A stretch of 57,799 bases of DNA from Acidobacteriota bacterium (GTDB lineage Bacteria; Actinomycetota; Acidimicrobiia; Acidimicrobiales; Acidimicrobilacustridaceae): assembly GCA_018969405.1 (NCBI GenBank), contig JAGWYK010000007.1, forward strand, positions 1 to 57,799, written 5' to 3'. Of this stretch, positions 51,942-57,799 are shown one piece after another (within the stretch, counting starts at the first letter, position 1; each line of letters begins with the position of its first letter). The translations under genes and the position numbers were made by a program. The notes beneath the pieces were generated by a model. The model saw nothing but the letters and a program-made list of their open reading frames with translations. It was not told the origin of the DNA and made no database searches.

Positions 51942-52619
51942 TCAGCGGGCGTGCTCGTCAGCGCCGCGGTTGCGGCGATGACGGATGAACTCCACCGCCA
52001 CCGGGACCAGCGAGAGGAACACGATCAGCAGGACCGCCACCTCCATGTTGTCGCCGATCCAGGGGAACGAGCGACCGAGCGTGTACCCGAGGATGGTGAA
52101 TCCCATCCCCCAGACGACTCCACCCACGATGTTGAACCGCACGAAGGTGCGGTAGTGCATCTTGGAGACCCCGGCCACGATGGGGGCGAAGGTGCGCACG
52201 ATGGGGACGAAGCGGGCCAGCACGATGGACTTGGCTCCGTGCCTCTCGAAGAAGGCCTCGGCCTTGTCGACGTAGGCGGGCTTGAACAGGCGCGACTCGG
52301 GACGCTTGAACAGCGCCGGTCCCACCCGGTTGCCGAACGCGTACCCCACCTGATCGCCGGCGATGGCGGCGAGCGCACATCCGATGGCCACGACGGCGAT
52401 GTTGCCCCCGGCGAGGTTCCATTCGTCACCGTTGACGGTGATGCCGGCGGTGAGCAGACCGGCGGCGAACAGCAGGGAGTCGCCGGGGAGGAAGAACCCG
52501 ATGAGGATGCCCGATTCGGCGAACACCACGAGGAAGAGTCCGATGAGACCGACGGAGAGGAGCAGTTCCTGGGGATCGATTCCGACGGCCAGGACCACAC
52601 TCAGCAGATTGGAGGACAT
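51942..52619 (-). CDS. DedA/SNARE-associated family membrane protein
   Basis: 225 residues. DedA landmarks are FAESGILIGFFLPGDSLLFAAG, AIAGDQVGYAFGNRVGP and HGAKSIVLARFVPIVRTFAPIVAG with the conserved Arg pair, then YRTFVRFNIVGGVVWG. Several hydrophobic/re-entrant helices are present. DedA proteins act as lipid-carrier (undecaprenyl phosphate or phospholipid) scramblases/flippases. ATG 52619 has TAGTGT seven nt upstream (leaderless). A single gene, convergent with sdhB. Confidence 0.93.
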   Translation of the reverse strand: MSSNLLSVVLAVGIDPQELLLSVGLIGLFLVVFAESGILIGFFLPGDSLLFAAGLLTAGITVNGDEWNLAGGNIAVVAIGCALAAIAGDQVGYAFGNRVGPALFKRPESRLFKPAYVDKAEAFFERHGAKSIVLARFVPIVRTFAPIVAGVSKMHYRTFVRFNIVGGVVWGMGFTILGYTLGRSFPWIGDNMEVAVLLIVFLSLVPVAVEFIRHRRNRGADEHAR

Positions 52620-52626
52620 TCCGCTG

Positions 52627-52632
52627 ACACTA
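52627..52632 (-). promoter_or_regulatory. -10 hexamer TAGTGT, leaderless DedA gene
   Basis: It ends seven nt before ATG 52619. Confidence 0.6.
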
Positions 52633-52671
52633 CCCGTGCCACCACAGCGGCCCGCGGCAGCGCCCGGGGAC

Positions 52672-53613
52672 TCAGTAGCCGTTGGCGGGGTCGACCACCG
52701 ACAGCAGGGGTTCTCCGGCCAGATGCCGACGCAGGTTCTCGAGGAACACCTCGAACATGGCGGGGAACGCCCCCGGCCAGTTCCAGGAGGAATGGGGACT
52801 CAGGCGCACCTTCGGATGCTGGTACATCCAGTGACCGGCGGGCAGGGGCTCCGGGTCGGTGGAGTCGATGCTGGCGCAGGCCACGATGTCGGCGTCCAGG
52901 GCCCGCCGGAGGGCCTCGTCGTCGATCATGGGGCCACGGGCGACGTTCACGAGATGCACACCCGGCTTCATCAGCGAGAACACGCGGTCGTCGAACATGC
53001 CTCGGGTGGCGGCGGTGAGCGGCGCCACCAGCACGATGTGATCGGCCTCGGCCACGAGCTCATCGATGGTGCGCACGAGTCTGACCCCCTCGACCGGGCT
53101 GGGGGCGTCGGTGTTGCGCATGGCCACGATGTCCATGCCGAACGGCAGCGCCCGCTGCGCCACCGCCGTGCCGATGCCGCCGAGCCCGAGCAGCGCCAGA
53201 CGACCACCGAACAGGGTGCCGAAGCCGGGACGGGGGATGTTCCAGACCTTCGGCGGTTCGGTGATGAACGACCCGGGCATGCGCTTCTCGAACGACAGCA
53301 GGCAGGCCATCACCCACTCGGCGATGGGCATGGCGCTGAGGCCCCGGGAGTTGGTGAGCACGCAGTCCTCACCGATGAGCTGGAGGGGGAAGTCGTCGAT
53401 GCCGGTGCCGATCAGGTGCACCCAGCGCACCCCCCGGGTGAGCACATGGGCCAGGTTCGGCACCAGCGAAGGACGGGTGAGCAGCACATCGCCGGTGAGA
53501 CCCGGCTCGAGCTCCCCCTCCGACGGGATGGCGATGATCTCGATCTGCTCGGCGATCTCGGTGGGGATGGCGATGGACTCGAGCAGTCCCACCTGGCTCA
53601 GGATGCGCAGCAT
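52672..53613 (-). CDS. D-isomer-specific 2-hydroxyacid dehydrogenase
   Basis: 313 residues. The NAD-binding motif is LALLGLGGIGTAVAQRALPFGMDIVAM. The catalytic set is Arg in VNVARGPMIDDEAL, Glu in DSTDPEPLPAGH and His in LSPHSSWNW. The N-terminal catalytic half has RWVHLIGTGIDDFPLQL and TNSRGLSAMPIAEWVMACLL. It reduces a 2-keto acid or oxidises a D-2-hydroxy acid; the substrate is not predictable. ATG 53613 has TAGCGT seven nt upstream (leaderless). Confidence 0.9.
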   Translation of the reverse strand: MLRILSQVGLLESIAIPTEIAEQIEIIAIPSEGELEPGLTGDVLLTRPSLVPNLAHVLTRGVRWVHLIGTGIDDFPLQLIGEDCVLTNSRGLSAMPIAEWVMACLLSFEKRMPGSFITEPPKVWNIPRPGFGTLFGGRLALLGLGGIGTAVAQRALPFGMDIVAMRNTDAPSPVEGVRLVRTIDELVAEADHIVLVAPLTAATRGMFDDRVFSLMKPGVHLVNVARGPMIDDEALRRALDADIVACASIDSTDPEPLPAGHWMYQHPKVRLSPHSSWNWPGAFPAMFEVFLENLRRHLAGEPLLSVVDPANGY

Positions 53614-53620
53614 GGGCCTG

Positions 53621-53626
53621 ACGCTA
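53621..53626 (-). promoter_or_regulatory. -10 hexamer TAGCGT, leaderless 2-hydroxyacid dehydrogenase gene
   Basis: It ends seven nt before ATG 53613. Confidence 0.6.
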
Positions 53627-53722
53627 GTGCTGCGACCGCCGACACCTCCCACAGCACTGACCCCGGCACCGACACCAGCAGCGACCTCGGCATCGACCCC
53701 GGGTGCGGGTTCCGAGGGCGCC

Positions 53723-53728
53723 TACGAT
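53723..53728 (+). promoter_or_regulatory. -10 hexamer TACGAT, leaderless SCP2-like gene
   Basis: It ends seven nt before GTG 53736. Confidence 0.6.
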
Positions 53729-53735
53729 CGACGCC

Positions 53736-54110
53736 GTGGTCACCTATCTCTCCGACGAGTGGTTCGATGCGGCCGGGGCGGCGATCGCCGCCAGTGCGGA
53801 ACTGCGGGCCGCGGCCGCCGGTGTGCACCTCACCCTGCAGCAGTCGGTGATCGACGGTGACCGCACCATCGTCTGGCACATCCACTTCGCCGACGGTGAG
53901 GTCGGACTCCATCGGGGGGAGACCCCGTCACCATCAGTGACCTTCAGCTGCGAGCGGCCCACCGCGGAGGCCATCCAGTGCGGTGCCCAGAGCGCCCAGT
54001 CGGCGTTCATGGCCGGCAACCTCCGGCTGGGTGGCGACGTCCGCCAGCTGCTCGACAACAGCGAGCTGCTCGGCTCGCTCGCCGATGTGCTCGCTCCCCT
54101 GCGCGACTGA
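53736..54110 (+). CDS. SCP2 sterol-carrier-like protein
   Basis: 124 residues. The fold pattern matches SCP2: LSDEWFDAAGAAIAAS, VHLTLQQSVIDG, IVWHIHFADGEVGLHRGETPSPSVTFSCERPTAEAI, and the C-terminal QSAFMAGNLRLGGDVRQLLDN, which parallels the GKIKVxGDxxxL lipid-pocket motif. It probably binds hydrophobic ligands in the cytoplasm. GTG 53736 is leaderless. Convergent with mdh. Confidence 0.75.
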   Translation: MVTYLSDEWFDAAGAAIAASAELRAAAAGVHLTLQQSVIDGDRTIVWHIHFADGEVGLHRGETPSPSVTFSCERPTAEAIQCGAQSAQSAFMAGNLRLGGDVRQLLDNSELLGSLADVLAPLRD

Positions 54111-54192
54111 TCCTGCTCCGCGTCGCGACTGATCGCGCTCCGCCTCGCCGCTGACCCTGCGGCCGACCCGAGTGGGAGCGAGTCGGATCAGA

Positions 54193-55179
54193 TCAGATCA
54201 GGCCGAGTTCGCGCACCGCGTCGCGCTCCTCGCCGAGCTCGGCGGTCGAGGCGTCGATGCGGGCCCGGGAGAACTCGTCGATGTCGAGACCCTGGACGAT
54301 CTCGTAGGTGCCGCCCGAGCAGGTGACGGGGAACGAGGAGATGAGTCCCTCGGGGACGCCGTAGCTGCCGTCGGAGGGGATGGCCATGGAGACCCAGTCA
54401 CCGGCGGGAGTGCCCAACGACCAGTCGCGCATGTGATCGATGGCGGCGTTGGCGGCCGAGGCGGCCGAGGAGAGGCCGCGGGCCTCGATGATGGCGGCGC
54501 CGCGCTGCTGCACGGTGGGGATGAAGGTTCCCTCGAGCCAGGCCTGGTCGTCCACCAGCGCGGCGGCGTTCCGACCGTTGACCTCGGTGTGGAAGAGATC
54601 GGGGTACTGGGTGGCCGAGTGGTTGCCCCAGATGGTCATCCTGGTGATGTCGTTCACCGTCGTGCCGGTCTTCGTGGCCAGCTGCGCCATGGCCCGGTTG
54701 TGGTCGAGGCGGGTCATGGCGGTGAACCGCTCGTTCGGGATGTTCGGCGCGTTGTTCATGGCGATGAGCGCATTGGTGTTGGCCGGGTTGCCCACCACGA
54801 GGATGCGCACATCGGCCGCCGCGTTGTCGGAGAGCGCCTTGCCCTGCACGGTGAAGATGGCGCCGTTGGCCTCGAGGAGGTCCTTGCGCTCCATGCCCTT
54901 CGAACGGGGTCGGGCGCCGACGAGCAGCGCATGGTTCACATCGGCGAAGGCCACGTTCGGATCATCGCTGCACACGATGCCCGACAGCAGCGGGAAGGCG
55001 CAGTCCTCGAGCTCCATCGCCACCCCGCGCAGGGCGTCCATGGCCGGGGTGATGTCGAGCAGCTGGAGGATGACGGGCTGGTCGGTTCCGAGCATCTGGC
55101 CACTGGCGATGCGGAACAGCAGGCTGTAGCCGATCTGGCCGGCAGCGCCGGTGACGGCGACGCGGACTGGGGTCTTCAC
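54193..55179 (-). CDS. mdh: Malate dehydrogenase
   Basis: 328 residues, the usual length for this cytosolic-type (MDH group with TGAAGQIGY) enzyme. NAD motif [23 protein letters not shown]; substrate-binding loop [16 protein letters not shown] with active-site arginines; [12 protein letters not shown]; catalytic His in [14 protein letters not shown]. It interconverts malate and oxaloacetate in the TCA cycle, complementing sdhCAB. GTG 55179 is eight nt after GGAG. A longer in-frame start at 55227 would overlap the -10. Confidence 0.95.
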   Translation of the reverse strand: MKTPVRVAVTGAAGQIGYSLLFRIASGQMLGTDQPVILQLLDITPAMDALRGVAMELEDCAFPLLSGIVCSDDPNVAFADVNHALLVGARPRSKGMERKDLLEANGAIFTVQGKALSDNAAADVRILVVGNPANTNALIAMNNAPNIPNERFTAMTRLDHNRAMAQLATKTGTTVNDITRMTIWGNHSATQYPDLFHTEVNGRNAAALVDDQAWLEGTFIPTVQQRGAAIIEARGLSSAASAANAAIDHMRDWSLGTPAGDWVSMAIPSDGSYGVPEGLISSFPVTCSGGTYEIVQGLDIDEFSRARIDASTAELGEERDAVRELGLI

Positions 55180-55223
55180 AGGGGGATCTCCGATGCATGT
55201 GGGGGGATGCGAGACGCCCCCGG

Positions 55224-55229
55224 ACACTA
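55224..55229 (-). promoter_or_regulatory. Candidate -10 (TAGTGT) of mdh
   Basis: It lies 44 nt upstream of GTG 55179, giving a leader of about 38 nt containing GGAG. Confidence 0.45.
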
Positions 55230-55263
55230 GTCAGGAGGGGGTCGGAGACGAAAAGCGGGCGGG

Positions 55264-56073
55264 CTACTCCAGGGTGACCGGATAGGGGAACTTCGCGTCC
55301 ACCCCGCCGTCGACCACGATGGTCCGACCGGTGATGTAGCGGGACATGTCACTGGAGAGGAACAGCGCCGCCGAGGCGATGTCGGAGGTCTCACCCATGC
55401 GGCCCAGCGGGGCGTTGCCGGCGTTGGCGGCCCGCTGCTCGTCGGTGAACACGGCGTCCATCCGGGGGCTCAGGATGGTGCCCGGGGCGATGGCGTTGGC
55501 CCGCACCCCCCGGGGGCCCAGCTCGATGGCCAGGGTCTGCACCCAGGCCATCAGACCGGCCTTGGCCGCCCCGTAGGCGGCGTGCATGGGCGCTGCGGTC
55601 AGCCCGCTCACCGAGGCGATGAACACCATGGTGCCGCCCCCCGAGGCCACCATGCGGCGGCCCAGTTCCTGCGAGAGCAGATACGCGTGGCGCAGACAGA
55701 TGTCGATCTCCCAGTCGAAGGTCTCATCGGTCATGTCGAGCACCGACTGCCACCGGGCCATGCCGATGATGTCGACGAGCCCGTCGATGCGACCCATGGC
55801 CGCCTCGGCCTCGACGGCCAGACGGGCGGCACCCTCGCGAGAGGTGACATCGCCGACCCAGGCGATGGCCTGCTCCCCCACCTCGGCGGCGACCTCGGCG
55901 GCGCGATCGGTCTCGACATCCACGCACAGGATGCGTTCGGCTCCGGCCTGGGCCAGTGCATGCGCGGTGTGGCGGCCCATGCCCATACCCGCCCCGGCCA
56001 CCACGAAGCTGCGGCCGTCGACGCGGAGGCGTCCGAGGTAGTCAGGGATGGGTGAGTCGTCGGCGGTGGTCAT
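55264..56073 (-). CDS. Short-chain dehydrogenase/reductase (downstream copy)
   Basis: 269 residues. The cofactor motif reads VVAGAGMGMGRHTAHALA, a variant of TGxxxGIG, followed by CVDVETD, suggesting NAD preference. The catalytic tetrad region shows SVSGLTAAPMHAAYGAAKAGL (Ser, Tyr, Lys), and the C-terminus ITGRTIVVDGGV is typical of classical SDRs. The substrate is unknown. ATG 56073 follows GGAGGAG. It is third in an operon-like run behind the alpha/beta hydrolase and a second SDR (59-bp gap). Confidence 0.9.
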   Translation of the reverse strand: MTTADDSPIPDYLGRLRVDGRSFVVAGAGMGMGRHTAHALAQAGAERILCVDVETDRAAEVAAEVGEQAIAWVGDVTSREGAARLAVEAEAAMGRIDGLVDIIGMARWQSVLDMTDETFDWEIDICLRHAYLLSQELGRRMVASGGGTMVFIASVSGLTAAPMHAAYGAAKAGLMAWVQTLAIELGPRGVRANAIAPGTILSPRMDAVFTDEQRAANAGNAPLGRMGETSDIASAALFLSSDMSRYITGRTIVVDGGVDAKFPYPVTLE

Positions 56074-56132
56074 GATCTCCTCCGGGAGGAAGGGGCGAGT
56101 GGGGGCAGGTCGGTGATGGATCGGGTGGCCGG

Positions 56133-56963
56133 TCAGGCCATGGTCACGCCGCCGTTGGGGCGCAGGATCTGCCCGGTGACGAAACGGGAGGCCTCGCTGG
56201 CCAGGTACAGCATGGCGAGGGTCTGGTCCTCGGGGGTGGCGGTGGTGCCCAGCGGCGACTGGGCGGCGCGCATGCCCATGAACCGCGCCCTCGCCTCCTC
56301 GTCGATGCTGCCGTCGGGGCGGGTCCAGTTGGCCTGCACCATGGGTGTGTCGGTGAAGCCGGGGGCGACGGCGTTGACCCGGATGCCGCGCGGCCCGAAC
56401 TCCACCGCCGCACACCGGGTGAGATGGGCCACCGCCGCCTTGGTCATGGCGTACACCGAGAGCGTGGGCGCCGGCATGTCACCGCCCGCCGAGGTGATGT
56501 TGATGATGGAACCGCCCTCGCCCATGACCCGACCAGCCGCGGCCACGCCCCAGTAGGTGCCGAACTGGTTGACCGCCACGATGGCGGCGAGGTCCTCGGG
56601 CGTGACATCGACGATGGGCGCGTAGCGGATGATGCCGGCCACATTGGCCCACACGTCGATGCGCCCGGCCACGGCGAGGGCCGCGGCGGCGAGGGCCTCC
56701 ACCGCGTCGCGATCGGAGACGTCGGTGGGCACGACGGTGGCGGAGCCGCCCACGGCGGCGACGAGCTCGGCGGTCTGCTCGAGACCGGCCACGCCGACAT
56801 CGGCGATGACGACATCGGCACCGGCCTGGGCGAAGGTGATGGCCGCCTGCCGACCGATGCCGCCCGCCGCGCCGGTGATGACGGCGATGCGGCCCCGGAG
56901 GGTGAACTGCTCGATCAGCTCGGGGGTCATCGCCGGTCGATCGGCGCGGCTGGGTTCGGTCAT
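56133..56963 (-). CDS. Short-chain dehydrogenase/reductase (upstream copy)
   Basis: 276 residues. Classical SDR: AVITGAAGGIGRQAAITFAQAG, VIADVGV (Asp for NAD), NVAGI, Ser in INITSAGGDM, YAMTKAAV with Tyr and Lys, PGFTDTP and FVTGQILRPNGG. It is likely an alcohol/ketone oxidoreductase of lipid or xenobiotic metabolism. Its start overlaps the hydrolase stop by four nt (ATGA), so the two are coupled. Only moderately similar to the next SDR, so not a recent duplication. Confidence 0.92.
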   Translation of the reverse strand: MTEPSRADRPAMTPELIEQFTLRGRIAVITGAAGGIGRQAAITFAQAGADVVIADVGVAGLEQTAELVAAVGGSATVVPTDVSDRDAVEALAAAALAVAGRIDVWANVAGIIRYAPIVDVTPEDLAAIVAVNQFGTYWGVAAAGRVMGEGGSIINITSAGGDMPAPTLSVYAMTKAAVAHLTRCAAVEFGPRGIRVNAVAPGFTDTPMVQANWTRPDGSIDEEARARFMGMRAAQSPLGTTATPEDQTLAMLYLASEASRFVTGQILRPNGGVTMA

Positions 56964-57799
56964 GATCGCTCCTCGTCGGTGGAACCGACAGCATCGCGGA
57001 TGAACGCGGCGAGCTCCTCCACCGCGGCCACCGCCTCGGGGAAGGCCGGATAGCTCATCTGCCAGATGTGGGGCATCTCGGGGTACACGCGCAGGGTCGC
57101 ATCGACATCGGAGGCGAGGGCGACCTCGTGGAGCCGATGGGCGTCGTCGAGCAGCACCTCGGCGTCGCCCACCTGGATCAGCAGCGGCGGGGCACCCCGC
57201 CAGTCACCGAAGATCGGCGAGACCAGTGGATGATCGGGCATGGTCGTGCCGAGATAGGCGTTGGCGGCCTCCTCAGCCTGGGCGCGGGAGAACAGCCGGT
57301 CGGCCTCGGCCCGGGTGTCGTAGGTGACCGAACTGACGGTGAGATCGACCCAGGGCGAGCAGCACACCACGGCGGCGGGCGCCGGACCCTCGGCGAGGGT
57401 GTGCAGCACGAGCGATGCCGCCAGTCCGCCACCGGCGGAGTCACCCATGACCACGATGCGCGAGGCGGGCACGCCGGTGGCGAGCACCCAGCGGTGCACG
57501 GTGACGCAGTCATCGAGTGCGGCGGGGAACACATGCTCGGGAGCGAGGCGGTAGTCGACGAGCATCACCCGGGCGCCGGTGGCCCGGGCCAGATGCGAGC
57601 CGTAGGAGCGGTAGGCCAGCGCCGAGGCGATGCGGAAGCCGCCGCCATGGGCGTAGACGACGACGGGGGCGTCCTGGGCGACATCGATGGGTCGACACTC
57701 GATGACGCCGACGCCATCGGCGTCGTGCTCGATCGCCTCGGTGCCATCGGCCAGCGGCAGCTGGGCCATGGCCTCGTCGATGCGCTGGCGGTGCTCGGC
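56960..57799 (-). CDS. Alpha/beta hydrolase (hormone-sensitive lipase family), start outside window
   Basis: At least 279 residues; the frame stays open to the window edge (AEHRQRIDEA before an internal ATG at 57769), and the family's N-terminal helix indicates the true start lies beyond. Motifs are the oxyanion HGGGF, the nucleophile elbow GDSAGGG, Asp in VGDAEVLLDD and His in MPHIWQM. It would hydrolyse esters of short to medium acyl chains. First visible gene of the hydrolase-SDR-SDR run. Confidence 0.92.
   Translation of the reverse strand, partial: AEHRQRIDEAMAQLPLADGTEAIEHDADGVGVIECRPIDVAQDAPVVVYAHGGGFRIASALAYRSYGSHLARATGARVMLVDYRLAPEHVFPAALDDCVTVHRWVLATGVPASRIVVMGDSAGGGLAASLVLHTLAEGPAPAAVVCCSPWVDLTVSSVTYDTRAEADRLFSRAQAEEAANAYLGTTMPDHPLVSPIFGDWRGAPPLLIQVGDAEVLLDDAHRLHEVALASDVDATLRVYPEMPHIWQMSYPAFPEAVAAVEELAAFIRDAVGSTDEERS

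Overview
This 57.8 kb window is a dense, visibly high-GC stretch of an actinobacterial chromosome. Two WhiB genes, a SenX3/RegX3-type two-component pair, a UPF0182 / PDZ-S16 protease / DUF2342 neighbourhood like that of mycobacteria, a DivIVA-like coiled coil and many probably leaderless genes all point to Actinobacteria. An MreB operon, fibronectin-rich secreted giants and a Bacillus-type sdhCAB suggest an environmental lineage such as Acidimicrobiia. That placement is an inference from gene content. There are no rRNAs, CRISPR arrays, intact IS elements or phage genes.

Layout. 1-2.8 kb: the 3' end of an ABC exporter, an N-terminally truncated von Willebrand A (VWA) remnant and an FAD/NAD oxidoreductase. 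2.9-12.3 kb: a divergent pair of secreted proteins, a 2193-residue protein of 21 fibronectin type III (FN3) modules and a trypsin-fold protease carrying FN3 modules and an NHL beta-propeller. 12.3-14.4 kb: initiator tRNA(fMet) with a duplicated 3' end, then an acyl-CoA ligase. 14.5-25.4 kb: UPF0182, DivIVA-like, PDZ-S16 protease, HEAT protein, a moaE/TM/mreB operon, an HtrA-fold protein without its catalytic residues, an SDR and a DUF2342 protein. 25.5-27.0 kb: an MFS transporter.

27.0-37.9 kb is a nearly unbroken minus-strand phosphate island: ppk1, CYTH-CHAD and NUDIX genes joined by ATGA overlaps, then pstS-pstC-pstA-pstB-phoU-senX3-regX3. Four tandem 11-bp PHO-box-like repeats precede pstS, and a 19-bp perfect stem-loop lies at the start of pstC. 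Together these genes would sense, import, signal and store phosphate.

38.0-40.3 kb: a small conserved protein, two whiB genes and a formiminotransferase preceded by a large hairpin. 40.4-48.2 kb: a VWA protein and a MoxR-like AAA+ ATPase on the minus strand, separated by a plus-strand GH1-fold protein without catalytic glutamates and rpiA, followed by a GH2 glycosidase. 48.3-51.8 kb: sdhCAB. 51.9-57.8 kb: DedA, a 2-hydroxyacid dehydrogenase, an SCP2-like protein, malate dehydrogenase, two SDRs and a partial alpha/beta hydrolase.

Thirteen genes share a TANNNT hexamer ending exactly 6 or 7 nt before the start codon and lack a Shine-Dalgarno sequence. I used this to choose several starts. No intergenic gap exceeds about 250 bp.
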